Of a DNA stretch of 64,000 bases, positions 1 through 10,271 are shown piece after piece. The notes beneath the pieces are model-generated. The model made no database searches, was not told the origin of the DNA, and was given only the letters and a program-made list of their open reading frames with translations. The DNA is taken from contig CP012809.1 in assembly GCA_001936135.1 (NCBI GenBank), positions 3,397,501-3,461,500 on the forward strand. Direction: 5' to 3'. The translations under genes were made by a program, and so were the position numbers. This DNA comes from Saccharomycopsis fibuligera x Saccharomycopsis cf. fibuligera. Lineage: Eukaryota > Ascomycota > Saccharomycetes > Ascoideales > Saccharomycopsidaceae. Position 1 is the stretch's first letter; every line of letters starts with the position of its first letter.

Positions 1-1337
1 GATATTGGCGGAAATCCCAAATGTTCAGCTAAAATCATAAACGTATGTGCGTCCGGCGCCGACATAGTCGAAAAACGTTGTGTTTTAATTTTTATTATTA
101 TTAAATTTTTTGAGTTGATTGCTGCAAAAGATGATTGTCCAAAAAAAATATGATGAAATTAATGCTTTTATTATTTTTTGGGCCAATGATGAGATTGGGT
201 ATCTTATTATGGTTGTAATGGGTAAGCAATTAAATATTGTGTAAGCAAGTAAACAGAAGCATGAACGCCAACAAAAAAAAAAGTCTGTTTTGACAACAGT
301 GTCACTATAGCTAAGACTTGAATATTGTCTGATCAGTTTAATAAAAAAGCAACAAGCCGCTAAAAGGCTAAAAGGTCAGCGATGACAATGAGTTTGATAA
401 CGCGTCTTTAATTTTGTTTTTATAACTGTTTGCCTTTTGTTTTTGTTTTTGTTTTTTGTTTTTTGTTTTGTTTTTGTTTTGTTTTTTCCGCTCATCTCCC
501 TCGCGCTTTGCACACATTAATACCCGGCTCTCCGCCGCAATTGAGAACGTAGGGTAGCTTTTCGAGCGCCCGAGTCGGATAGTACAAATCGCGATGTTAG
601 CGAGATAACAATTGCTGTAAAACACCGATTTAAGACAAAATAAATAATAATCTTAATTAAAAAAAAGTCTGCACTGCACGCCTTGTTTATTAGATGCATA
701 TTGCAGTTACTTTTGCAGGATTTGTGCATGCAGTCGAACAACTTCAGACTAAGCTAACTCAAAATTTGCAGCCCCAGCCCTCAAAACGGCATTTTTTGAA
801 ATTTTGTATGCAAGAATTGGTCTCCGTGGCGGCCGGAGATAAATATCTCCAGTCTGCATTTCTTTTTTTTTCTTATTTTTCTTTGTTTTTTTTTTTTGAT
901 TTAATCCATCCGAGTCTTTTCTAGCTAGCTAATTCCTTTTTTCATCGTAAACCTTATAACGGTACCCAGTGGGCAACACTTTCCCAACTTTTGAGGAATT
1001 TGTTAGATAAGGGAATTTTCACTACAAACATCTTCAATGACAAAGATTACCTATATGAAATTGTTGAAACGAACGAAAACACTATTTAAGGACAGCTCCA
1101 ATAACCAAATACGTTCACTAGCATTAGCAATTGCATTTAAACGCAGTTAAACGCAAAATCATAAGTAAAAATAAATAACTTTGATTCTATTCACATATTC
1201 GCACATCAAGACGCTGTATCTAACGAGAAATTTTTTTTAGGAAAATCAACAACGGAAAGCACAAATTTTTTTGCACAATTATTTTTTCATTTAAACAGAT
1301 CTTTTTGTTTGTAAAAATATAAAACAACAAAAAATCT
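1..1337. other. Gene-free left edge
   Basis: I see no supportable gene in this stretch. It holds the 3' flank of the ARE gene and, near 415-487, a low-complexity run of T with scattered G. Frame 1 is open from base 1 to about 150, but the peptide is low-complexity and resembles nothing I know, so a gene end entering from the left cannot be claimed. Confidence 0.5.
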
Positions 1338-3341
1338 TTAGAACACTAAGTATAATGAACATACTACCGCGGCCCCTGAAGCAATCCCAATCCAGAAAAC
1401 AATATTACCTAAGCTCTTCTTCCCTTTGAAGAATTTTGTTCGTGAAACTGCAATTAATGGTAGTTGGTACATCTGCAACATAAACAAGTAAAATCTTAAC
1501 TTTCCAAATATAACATACATGACCAACTCATGGAACACCGATGACAACAAAAATGTAACCAAAGTGGCTGATTGACGGCTCAAGTGTAGTGCGCTGATAG
1601 AACTGTGATAGACATGTCTCAATAAGAATTTGTGCACTGGTGTGTTCCATAGTCTAGCGAACTCATCCCAAGTGACACAATTCCACCAAGGACCATAGAA
1701 ATCACGATCAGCAAATCTTGTCAATTCTGCAATTGCATTTAAAATTTGATCCCAGATTAAAAAGAAAACAAGAAAATATAAGAGAAAGAAATGAGGCATC
1801 ATGTCAAGTAACAAGAATGGATATTCACGAATCTTGTCCTCAAGTGGCCACTCTTTCATGTGCAAAGCTTTTATGGCTAATGGATAGACCCCTTCCTGTG
1901 CAATAACAATCATTACTCCAATGATTCCAAACACACCCAATAGCTTGGAAATAAAATATCTCCAACGAATTCTTTTGTTTCTAGGGTACTCAATTTCATA
2001 TACCACTGTCGGAAACATGGTATAACGGAAGAAGTTTTTATAGGTAATGTTACGAGGAAACTTATCTGCTTGGTTCACTGCATTTTGGTCCAACTCAAAT
2101 TTACAAAAGTCGACACTGTGTTGTAAGATCTCTTTTGTTTTATCATCGGCAGCAGAATGTAGATCATCGGTAATTTTCTTCAAGTATCCTTCACTGAATG
2201 TAAGCTCATCTTTGATTCTCCACAAGTACCCATTATAAAAGGCGAAAGAATGCATCTTCATCAAGAACACTAAAGAGTGTAAAATCAAAAAGACCTTACC
2301 AATCCATGGATACTCACTGCTTTCTAACCACAATGTAACGCCACCCAAGAAAAATATTTCAAACACGCTTTGCAAATAATATCCACATCTTCTCCAGGTA
2401 ATGATGTTCTTTTTGACAGCAAGTTGGATGATAACTGAAATGTACATCAACAAGTAAAGGACCAAATCACACAAACCGATCCAGATAATATCCTGGAAAA
2501 ATATCTGTAGAATTCTGGATGTCAAAAAAGCATCTTTTAAACCTTTTCTTCTAATTGAATGGCTAGCAATGTTGATCATGGCCACTGCAACTCCCAACCA
2601 GAATGGAGTGTAGAAACCAGAAAACTCTGACTCTTTGGCACTATCGGAATCCAAGATACTAGCGGTCTCAATGTGCTTCACATCGGAAAAGTTTGATCTT
2701 GGTATGCCATTTTTGTATCTGATTTTGTTTAGGCGTATCACATCGGTAGTAACTCTCTTTAAATGTATCTTGTCGACATCACCTGGAACATTGATAACTT
2801 TTATAGTTTCACGGTTTTGTAAATCTCGTGGGGATTTGGAGTCATCAAATTGATGAACATGTTTCCGATTATAAATTTCGCCACCACTATGACGTTTTAT
2901 TGCTCCTGATAGTAGTTCATCATTGGCATGCTCTTTATAACCATCCAGTGACTGATAGTTTGGTTTGGTCTCGACAGTGCTGGTGTCACCACTATTGGCG
3001 GTAGCAGTCGTACTATCGGCAATGTCGTCGTTATTAACACTGGGGGTTTGCGGGTTATGAGCACCAGTTTTAAACATGGCTTGTTTGAATTTGATAGCAT
3101 CGCTGCCTGAAACCTCAATTGGTTTGTCTTCAATGTCACTAGTGGAAACAGGCAAGCCCCTCAATGCATGGTCGGCAACTGGTTTGTCAACCTCGTACAG
3201 ATTGAGGGATGTTTCGCTATCGTCAGTGTATTCATGGTTTGTGCTTGCGACGATGCTCTTCCGATGTCTTGAAATGCGGTCAAGCTTGTCAACTCTCAAT
3301 TGATTTTTTTTCTCATTAAAAGAAGAACCACCGAACGACAT
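1338..3341 (-). CDS. ARE2: Sterol O-acyltransferase (ACAT-type, ARE1/ARE2)
   Basis: 667-residue polytopic membrane protein of the MBOAT family. It esterifies ergosterol and its precursors with fatty acyl-CoA in the ER, for storage in lipid droplets. The N-terminal ~240 residues are hydrophilic and probably cytosolic; several hydrophobic segments follow. Family landmarks near the C-terminus are FYGPWWN (variant of the ACAT FYxDWWN signature), then WDEFARLWNTPVHKFLLRH, and the catalytic His in SSVFHELVMYV. Length fits yeast Are1/Are2 (610-642). It is divergent from BUD23, as ARE1 (YCR048W) is in S. cerevisiae. ARE1 and ARE2 arose by duplication in the Saccharomyces lineage, so either symbol could be used for a single pre-duplication gene. 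The family call is secure. Confidence 0.93.
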   Translation of the reverse strand: MSFGGSSFNEKKNQLRVDKLDRISRHRKSIVASTNHEYTDDSETSLNLYEVDKPVADHALRGLPVSTSDIEDKPIEVSGSDAIKFKQAMFKTGAHNPQTPSVNNDDIADSTTATANSGDTSTVETKPNYQSLDGYKEHANDELLSGAIKRHSGGEIYNRKHVHQFDDSKSPRDLQNRETIKVINVPGDVDKIHLKRVTTDVIRLNKIRYKNGIPRSNFSDVKHIETASILDSDSAKESEFSGFYTPFWLGVAVAMINIASHSIRRKGLKDAFLTSRILQIFFQDIIWIGLCDLVLYLLMYISVIIQLAVKKNIITWRRCGYYLQSVFEIFFLGGVTLWLESSEYPWIGKVFLILHSLVFLMKMHSFAFYNGYLWRIKDELTFSEGYLKKITDDLHSAADDKTKEILQHSVDFCKFELDQNAVNQADKFPRNITYKNFFRYTMFPTVVYEIEYPRNKRIRWRYFISKLLGVFGIIGVMIVIAQEGVYPLAIKALHMKEWPLEDKIREYPFLLLDMMPHFFLLYFLVFFLIWDQILNAIAELTRFADRDFYGPWWNCVTWDEFARLWNTPVHKFLLRHVYHSSISALHLSRQSATLVTFLLSSVFHELVMYVIFGKLRFYLFMLQMYQLPLIAVSRTKFFKGKKSLGNIVFWIGIASGAAVVCSLYLVF

Positions 3342-3792
3342 AATGCTTTGTGCTGGCGTTGAGTCAAAAGAGATTGGTTTTGTGGGTTATGCGGGTTTTG
3401 TAGGTCACACTAGTGGTATATAGTTGAATCGCAATTGGTTTAATGAACATTAATAAGCAGACTAGATAGCTTGTTGTAAATCAAATGCCGGCAGATAAAT
3501 CAAATCAGAGATGTTATATGGTTATAAGGGAATGGCAAACGAGTTTCGCAGTCGCAGCCGACTGAAGGCTTGCTCATCTGTGTCTGCGTATCCCTGCCAC
3601 GTGCTTACGTCAGTGTGTGGTAAGCAGTTCATCGGCTAGAGCAGAAACAAAAAAAAATAAAAAAAAAATAAAAAATTTTTATGGCACAGACAATAGCCAA
3701 AGCATTTGGAAGACTACAAGGACTGGTGTTTCATAGGAACAGTTACCAGCAACAGGCCAACACTAACACACTAGCATACATCAAGGCTCACA
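3342..3792. promoter_or_regulatory. Divergent ARE/BUD23 promoter
   Basis: Shared upstream region of the two divergent genes. It contains a CACGTG E-box at 3598-3603 (GCCACGTGC), a CRE-like TTACGTCAG close by, and AAAAATTTTT at 3671-3680, which matches the RRPE element common before ribosome-biogenesis genes such as BUD23. An ATG at 3681 opens a 41-codon upstream reading frame ending at 3806. It overlaps the BUD23 start out of frame, and would matter only if transcription starts before it. Confidence 0.5.
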
Positions 3793-4599
3793 ATGTCAAG
3801 ACCTGAGCAGTTGGCTCCTCCAGACATCTTCTATAATGACGACGAGTCTCGCAAGTACACCGAGTCCACTCGTGTGCAACACATCCAGGCGAAGATGACC
3901 TTCAGAGCTCTCGAGCTACTCAACTTGTCTAAACAGGATAGCTTCATACTAGATATAGGTTGTGGGTCTGGCTTGTCTGGCGAGATATTGACAGAAGAAG
4001 GCTATCAGTGGGTGGGTATGGATATTTCCGCCTCTATGCTTGCTACTGCTTTGAACAGAGAAGTAGACGGCGATCTATTTTTGGCTGATATGGGCGCTGG
4101 TATACCTTTTAGACCAGGTTCTTTTGATGCTGCTGTCTCCATCTCTGCTATACAGTGGCTCTGTAATGCTGATTCTACAGAAGCAGATCCAAAATATAGA
4201 TTGAAACGGTTTTTTGATACGCTATATTCCTGTTTGAAAAGAGGTGGTAAGTTTGTGGCTCAGTTTTATCCACAGAATGAACAGCAGTTGGAATCTATTA
4301 CTTCGGCGGCCAAAGTCTCTGGCTTTGGCGGTGGGATAGTATTGGATGATCCTGAAAGCAAAAAGAATAAGAAATACTATTTAGTTTTAACTGCAGGGCA
4401 AGCCGAAAAGCAGATCAATTTGGAAGGGGTAACGATGGATGCGCCAGATAGAAACAAGAAGATGACCAAAAAGGAAAGAAAAGTTTTGGAATCCAAGAGA
4501 GATTACATCATGAGAAAGAAGGAGTTGAACAAGAGAAGAGGTAAGCATGTTGCGAAGGACTCCAAGTTCACTGGGCGCAGAAGACGTCCTCGTTTCTGA
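3793..4599 (+). CDS. BUD23: 18S rRNA (guanine-N7)-methyltransferase Bud23
   Basis: 268 residues, nearly colinear with S. cerevisiae Bud23. The N-terminus MSRPEQLAPPDIFYND and the SAM-binding motif I DIGCGSGLSGEIL (about residues 54-66) are diagnostic, followed by FDAAVSISAIQWLCNAD. The basic C-terminus RKKELNKRRGKHVAKDSKFT is the family's nucleolar tail. The enzyme, with its partner Trm112, methylates G1575 of 18S rRNA and supports 40S export. The ATG at 3793 matches the conserved family start. Gene order ARE-BUD23-IMG1 is the same as on S. cerevisiae chromosome III. Confidence 0.97.
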   Translation: MSRPEQLAPPDIFYNDDESRKYTESTRVQHIQAKMTFRALELLNLSKQDSFILDIGCGSGLSGEILTEEGYQWVGMDISASMLATALNREVDGDLFLADMGAGIPFRPGSFDAAVSISAIQWLCNADSTEADPKYRLKRFFDTLYSCLKRGGKFVAQFYPQNEQQLESITSAAKVSGFGGGIVLDDPESKKNKKYYLVLTAGQAEKQINLEGVTMDAPDRNKKMTKKERKVLESKRDYIMRKKELNKRRGKHVAKDSKFTGRRRRPRF

Positions 4600-5118
4600 A
4601 AATTCGATCGCCGCTAGCATTTGATTTTTATTTTTTTTCTGCTCTATTCTCACGCCTTTTAATTTTCTATTCATTCTTTTTTCTTCCTTGTCATTGTCAT
4701 CCTTGCGGATTCATCATGGTGTAACCATTCCGGTTTAGTTCTAGGGATTTAGTTCATTTTCGTTTTTTGTTTTTGCATTTATTTTCAATTGTCTTGAATG
4801 TATAATATAGCACCATCTTCATATCACCAATGGTACTCCTAAGTCATAGCTAGATCAGTTGTGACTATAATTGTAGTTGTGGTGCGTTAAGCAATTGGTG
4901 TTCCGTTTGGTCGCCCGTATTTTGCTATGCGCACTCTGTATAAAGCTTTTTTTTTTTCCGTTCTCTGAAATCAAAAAAGAAAAAAAAAAATATTGAAAAA
5001 CGCAAAATGCAAAACGCAAAATGCAGACAAGACACAAAAAGTTCCTTGACGCCGAAATAGAAGTGATAAAACATTTTCTTGCTGATTTTGTCGTTGTTAT
5101 CTTGTTGCAGTCCATATA

Positions 5119-5655
5119 ATGTTTGCTCTCAAATACTCAGTGCTAAGATCCCCGGCACCAAGAGCTGCCGTGACGCAACTCTCTCAAAGAGCCACATACA
5201 TTGTGCCAACCAAGCAAAGAAGAACAATAACTGTTTATGAGCCACTCCCAGATGCTCATAAAGGAAAAACCATAATGGACAATATTCGTGAATCTTTGTT
5301 TGAAAAATACGATCCTTCTGGCTGGAGAAGAAACTTAATCAACAAGAAAAATTCGGACTGTTTGCGCAGCGGAGACATTATACGAGTAAATTACAAAAAT
5401 CAACCAAATAACAGTTTCATGGGTTACGTGCTCGCTATCGACAGAAATGGCCCAGACTCCACCATTTTGCTTAGAAACAAAGTTACCAAAATTGGTGTGG
5501 AAATGAGAATTTCGTTATTTAATCCAATAATCGAAAGAATCGATATTGTTAAGAGACCAGCTAAGTATAACGGCAGAAACAGACACTACTATATCAGAGA
5601 CACCAGACTTGATGTCGACGATTTGGAAGCTTTGGCTAAAAAGAGACGTATTTGA
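5119..5655 (+). CDS. IMG1: Mitochondrial ribosomal protein bL19m (Img1)
   Basis: 178-residue protein with a basic, Ser/Ala/Arg-rich N-terminus (MFALKYSVLRSPAPRAAVTQ) typical of a mitochondrial targeting sequence. It is followed by an L19-type fold: RSGDIIRVNYKN, FMGYVLAIDRNG and a C-terminal NPIIERIDIVKRPAKYNGRN. It is a component of the large mitoribosomal subunit. It follows BUD23 on the same strand, as the inverted YCR046C-YCR047C pair does in S. cerevisiae. Length and start fit the family. Confidence 0.92.
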   Translation: MFALKYSVLRSPAPRAAVTQLSQRATYIVPTKQRRTITVYEPLPDAHKGKTIMDNIRESLFEKYDPSGWRRNLINKKNSDCLRSGDIIRVNYKNQPNNSFMGYVLAIDRNGPDSTILLRNKVTKIGVEMRISLFNPIIERIDIVKRPAKYNGRNRHYYIRDTRLDVDDLEALAKKRRI

Positions 5656-6244
5656 GCACGGACGGCCAATAAGTTGAAGAATGAACGCACAACATTTGCT
5701 AAAACTGACATATTATTAACAATAGCAAAAATGGTGATGGTAGATTATTGGCTATAATTTTGCATTTCATGAAGAATGCACTACCTAGAATAGACCGAAC
5801 TATTATCTATGATGTACATAGCTCTCCCTTTTGTTGGACGATAGATTATTTTCTCAAAACGTGTATTTTTTATGGGTACTAAAATCTATGTAGAGGCTGG
5901 AATGTAGTACATTAAGATTCCTTACTTTTAACCGTAGAGAAATAGACATTCATACGTAGCAACAACCGTTTCAGTAGGCTTGTCTTACTCTTCGTCAAAA
6001 TATCTATTTTTTTTTCTTTTTTCTTGTTTTTACTACATTTTAGGTATTCAGCATGGCTGTTCAACATAATTACCTTTCTCTAATGAGCATGCAATGAGCA
6101 TGCAATGTCGGAATCTCTCAAGAAATTTGATTTCAAGAGATTTTACTCGTTGTAGCGCAAAATGTGCGAAACTCTTCCTTGATGTTTACAAAAATCGAGT
6201 TCAGTTTCTGGTATTGCCATAGTACTGTTCAAGTTTAGTCTGTT
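5656..6244. other. Intergenic, no gene seen
   Basis: 589 bases between IMG1 and the GSKIP-type gene. It contains the IMG1 3' flank and, presumably, the promoter of the next gene, with a T-rich tract at 6006-6030. A small direct repeat of ATGAGCATGCA lies near 6082-6102. I see no coding potential. Confidence 0.5.
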
Positions 6245-6954
6245 GTGATGGATAATGACATTAGAAAAGTATACCAAGAGTACAAGACCTTCTTCAAAGA
6301 TGCAAAGTTGGTGAATTTGTTCGACCTGGCCAACAAGAACAGCAGCACTGGCTCCACAGGAACTACCAGTAAGTCTCTGCAATTATCATATCTCAACCCT
6401 AAACCACTACTTGGTAGCGAAAATGGGGATGTCAAACTGAATGAGTCAATTACCCCTCTAATTACCGATACAAATTCTGAGACAAAACCCCCATTTACTG
6501 GACTTTTTATTGAGGTAACAACATTAGAAGGTGGAGTGTATAAGGTGTTTGCCAGTACTGGCGGTTGGTTTGTAAGTATAGCAAATAAAGCAACATGATA
6601 TTGTACACGTCATTTAACTAACTTACATTAATATATTTATAGTACTATACTATCAATAATCCATCTGTTAACAATGCAGAAAAGACCACTTCCAACAAAA
6701 AGGCCACTGAAGAAAACCCGGCTAAATTCATAACATTAGTCGCCAATCAAGAGGAAGTTCCAACGGCAACGGAAAATAATACTGAGCTGGTCATTTTAGA
6801 ATCCTCTTCTTCCCCGATTGTATATGAGACTTTTGAGGCCCTAGCGATGTCCATCTCCACAGCTTTCAAGAAAGAATGGAACAAAGCTTTGCTTTTTAAG
6901 CTTTCTCAGCTCAGCGATGGGCAAATGCTGCATAACGTCGAAAAGAAGGACTGA
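6245..6954 (+). CDS. GSKIP-domain protein, two exons
   Basis: Exons 6245-6571 and 6643-6954 give 212 residues. The 71-base intron has donor GTAAGTATAG, branch-like TTAACTAAC at about 6614-6622 and acceptor TTTATAG; the codon phase is exact. Without splicing the frame stops shortly after the donor. Two blocks recall GSKIP (former DUF727): FIEVTTLEGGVYKVFAS resembles the strand region YINVETKERNRYCLEL of human GSKIP, and VYETFEALAMSISTAFKKEW with ALLFKLSQL resembles its C-terminal VYSLLDTLSPAYREAF with ALLQRLEAL. In animals GSKIP binds GSK3 and PKA; elsewhere the domain also occurs in Clu1. The role in yeast is unknown. Residues 110-160 are a low-complexity insert. Domain call by eye only. Confidence 0.72.
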
Positions 6955-7568
6955 CTGGAAAAACCAAAGTGCTCATGACGACTGAAAATAACGAGGCACT
7001 CCAAATGATGGTTATAAGTTGTTTATTCATTTGTTTGTTTCTTTGTTCTTTCCGTCTTTATTAGAAGCGAGAGCATCAGAGAATTTCATGGGTTGTACTG
7101 AAATTATTAAGTGCATGGCATGATACAGCCAATACCACAAACTTCCGACTATCTGTGATGACTATTTTGAGAACGTATCTTTTGGAAGTAGTCGGTAGTA
7201 ATATCTCTACGTCAGTGTAAAAGTTTATCAAATTGTAATGTCCATTCACCAAACCTCAACCAAGAATCAAATAAACATCATTATAAATCAAGAACAGCAA
7301 AGCATAAAGAGAAAAAAAATAAAAAATGAAAAATAAAAAAATAAATAAAAAGGGGGTTGAACTAGCCAAGTTGATGCTATACAGAGATAGCCGATGCAAT
7401 ATAGAGCAAAGTAAAAATTATTATTTCAAGCAACAAATTTTGAAACATATTCACCATATCATTAAATATTTATGGCTCCTTTACTAAAATAAATAGAATG
7501 TAGTTGAATTTTATGAAATAAACCTTGTCCAAATGTCTATCAGTTTATTAAATGAAATATTATGTTTT
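6955..7568. other. Intergenic between convergent genes
   Basis: 614 bases between the 3' ends of the GSKIP-type gene and the first RCF2 copy. It is AT-rich, with A-rich runs around 7305-7350. Nothing coding is seen; it presumably contains both transcript ends. Confidence 0.5.
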
Positions 7569-8243
7569 TTAGTCAGCTTTCTGTTTCTCTTTTTGACCCT
7601 CATTTTTCTTGATACTGGTGGATTCGCCTCTAGCCAATTCTGCTTTTTCTTCATCAGCAACCAAATCTTTCCAAGTGTCGTCAATACTGTCTGATTGTTT
7701 CTTGTTATTGTTTTGCTTATCCAATTTTTCTTCGTAAACGTTCAAACCAATAGACGCGAGCAACAACCCAACAGTTAAGAATTGAGCATAGACTCTTGCT
7801 TGGACAATCTTTTGTGTAGGGGTCATAACTGGATCTCTGTCAACAAATACCCAAGAGCCATACATTGAAGCAGCCCATGCCCCAACAATGATCTTGTATT
7901 TGTGAGCAGAAAGCGACTCAATAGTTTTGTCCTTAAATGACAATGATTTCCATCTCTTCAACTCGTTAATGTGTTTTTGAGCTACCCTTTCGTCATTACT
8001 GTACATCTTCTTATCAAAATTAAGGGAGGCAAGCTCTGCTGTTACCGAAGCCCCGAATGTTGGTGGAGCAATCTTAAGAGCGGTTCTAAATGCGGTTGGA
8101 AGCTTACCAATGGCTGGGAATTTTCTTTTACCAAAAGTGAAAATTAATGTCGATACTGCTGCACCCCCAATGGCACCCTTTAAACCACCATAGGCAACCA
8201 TTTCATTGTGGGCTGAAATTTCCTCGTCTGTCAAAATCTTCAT
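7569..8243 (-). CDS. RCF2: Respiratory supercomplex factor 2, copy A
   Basis: 224 residues from the ATG at 8243, chosen because MKILTDEEISAHN matches the conserved Rcf2 start; an upstream in-frame extension is unlikely. Rcf2 is a mitochondrial inner-membrane protein that associates with cytochrome c oxidase and III-IV supercomplexes. An N-terminal membrane hairpin (about residues 18-80) is followed by the HIG1 domain near 115-175 with KYKIIVGAWAASMYGSW, KIVQARVYAQF and LLLASIGLNVYEEK. The C-terminus is charged. Length equals yeast Rcf2 (224). A second, clearly paralogous gene lies 1.35 kb away on the same strand. A CCAAT box near 8490 upstream fits HAP control of respiratory genes (inference). 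Confidence 0.93.
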   Translation of the reverse strand: MKILTDEEISAHNEMVAYGGLKGAIGGAAVSTLIFTFGKRKFPAIGKLPTAFRTALKIAPPTFGASVTAELASLNFDKKMYSNDERVAQKHINELKRWKSLSFKDKTIESLSAHKYKIIVGAWAASMYGSWVFVDRDPVMTPTQKIVQARVYAQFLTVGLLLASIGLNVYEEKLDKQNNNKKQSDSIDDTWKDLVADEEKAELARGESTSIKKNEGQKEKQKAD

Positions 8244-9596
8244 TGCGTGATTTATTTTATACCAAAAGCTTTTTTGAAATTGTAAAAGTACTGTTAATAG
8301 ATATTCGTACAAAACAAATAAAGGAAAAGAAAACGAGAAGTAAACGAGAAGAAAAGAGCAGAGCAGAGCAGAGAGGCGAAATATAAGAGAAAAGAAAAAA
8401 GCAAAAAAAAAAAAGAGTGGACTGCCAAAGAAAAAAAAAAAAAAATAGGCTGATTTGCGGTACTTCGGAGCTTACAGTTTCAAATAAAAGCCAATCGGCA
8501 CTGCTCGCAAAGAGACGGAAAACTGCGTATGCAGCGCAGAGTTGTGTGACACTGACTGGCAGGGCCGCGAAACCGGGATATATCTCTCTAAAATTTTGCA
8601 TTACAGCGGTGCTCCCAATCTTTGTACGGCAGTTGCTGCTTATAGATTGCCAGTTCAACAAACTCCAGTACCAATTACTTATGGGCGTATACGTAGCACC
8701 AACCAAGACAAAGTAAGGGCAAATTTGGCATTCTATTATTGTGCCTTCAAGAAAAACGTTTATAAGAACGTTTTAATTAATGTGTGTTGCAAGGCAGTAA
8801 AACGTCGCTTTTGACAAACTAGTTTGTTGATGTTGTATCTTCCATGCAGAGCAACCGAGCATTGCATAACCAGCAACAGTTGCAAATCTTGCTATTTGAC
8901 GATTTTTCGGAACAACATAATTACACCAAAGCCAGTCAACTTAAATTCTCATGGGTAATTACGTAACGGTTGCCAATAAAGTTACCCATATACTTAAGCC
9001 ATCTCGGAAAAACTATCAAGTGGTATGCAGAAAAAGAAACGTTGTGTAGCGAATAACGTCTATAAACGGAAAAACTCCGCGAACTTAGTCCCGAAATTAT
9101 CAATTCAGCAACTGCAGCCCTTCAACATGCTGCTAATAAGTATACTTATAATAGGTGTCAAAAATTTGCAGCATGCTCCTCTCAAAAAACTATCGGCATG
9201 GCTGTATCTAAGATAACTGGAATTTGGTTAAAAGTATTGTGAAACGCTAGTTCAATTGAGAAAGTTAGACAGCAGAACTGTATCAAACAAGTCCATTAGG
9301 CTCTCGTGGACAATTAACTTGACATTAAAAAACAGTAAAGAACAGTACTATTTGATTACATACTGCGTTTTTACTCTCATGATTGGAACAAATATGTTTC
9401 AACAAGCGAAAGCTCAAATTCCACACAAAATTACAAAATCTTAGATAAATAATAGTAAATAAATACTTAAAATTCGAAAATAAATTAGAAATTAAGATGT
9501 AAAAATTTTATACCTTCATAGCAAGCTGATGGCACTTTACTATTACCCCCAAAGCTATAGAAAAATTACTAAATTGAACTATTCAGTATGTTGCTT
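8244..9596. other. Spacer between RCF2 paralogues
   Basis: 1.35 kb. It carries the promoter of copy A and the 3' flank of copy B. There are purine-rich runs and an AGCAG/AGAGC micro-repeat around 8356-8373. Short open frames around 8417-8814 and 9025-9444 have no recognisable product and look random. Confidence 0.5.
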
Positions 9597-10271
9597 CTAA
9601 AGCGTAGCTGTACTTGTGCCGTTATTAGCCTTTGCAGTTTTCTTTTCATTTGCTAACTTTAGTTCTGCTTCTTCTTCCTGTGCCACAATATCCTTCCAAC
9701 TATCTTCTAAAACTCTGTGGGCTTGCTTTTTATTATTTCCTTCTTTTTCCTTTTTCTCTTCATATACATTCAATCCAATAGAAGCAAGCAATAACCCCAC
9801 AGTCAAAAACTGAGCGTAAACTCTGGCTTGGACGATTTTTTGAGCTTTAGTCATGATTGGATCCCTGTCAACAAAAACCCAAGAGCCATACATTGAGGCA
9901 GCCCAAGCCCCAACAATGATTTTGTATTTGTGGGAACTAAGTGATTCAACAATTTTATCTTGAATTGGAAGTGATCGCCAGCGACGCATTTCCTCTAAGT
10001 TGCGTTGTGTTTGAAGATCATCACCATGGTACATCGTCTTGTCAAAATTGATAGACCCAAGCTCTGCTACCACAATAGCCCCAAAAGTTGGGGGAGCGAT
10101 CTTTAGCGCAGTTTTGAATGCGATTGGAAGTTTTCCAATAGCTGGGTATCGTTTTTTGCCAAAGGTAAACATTAATGTGGAAATTACTGTGCCAGCAATC
10201 CCACCTTTCAAACCACCAAGAGCTACCATTTGGTTATGAGCAGAAAGTTCTTCGTCAGTTACGATCTTCAT
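9597..10271 (-). CDS. Respiratory supercomplex factor 2, copy B
   Basis: 224 residues, the same length as copy A. It shares the conserved start (MKIVTDEELSAHNQM), the AIKxAPPTFGA-type hairpin region and a near-identical HIG1 core (KYKIIVGAWAASMYGSWVFV, IVQARVYAQFLTVGLLLASI). The two copies differ mostly in the loop around residues 75-100 and in the C-terminal 45 residues. Position 140-150 reads DPIMTKAQK, as in S. cerevisiae Rcf2, where copy A has DPVMTPTQK. Both frames are intact, so both are likely functional. Tandem duplication is the simplest origin. The copies may be used under different oxygen or carbon conditions (inference). Confidence 0.9.
   Translation of the reverse strand: MKIVTDEELSAHNQMVALGGLKGGIAGTVISTLMFTFGKKRYPAIGKLPIAFKTALKIAPPTFGAIVVAELGSINFDKTMYHGDDLQTQRNLEEMRRWRSLPIQDKIVESLSSHKYKIIVGAWAASMYGSWVFVDRDPIMTKAQKIVQARVYAQFLTVGLLLASIGLNVYEEKKEKEGNNKKQAHRVLEDSWKDIVAQEEEAELKLANEKKTAKANNGTSTATL

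Noticed and set aside
1-150. Open frame from the left edge as the end of a gene entering the window
   Set aside because: The peptide is AT-driven, low-complexity and unlike any family I know; 50 codons are too few to call.
8417-9444. Several 60-100 codon frames between the two RCF2 copies
   Set aside because: No homology, overlapping one another, and positioned in promoter/3' flank DNA.
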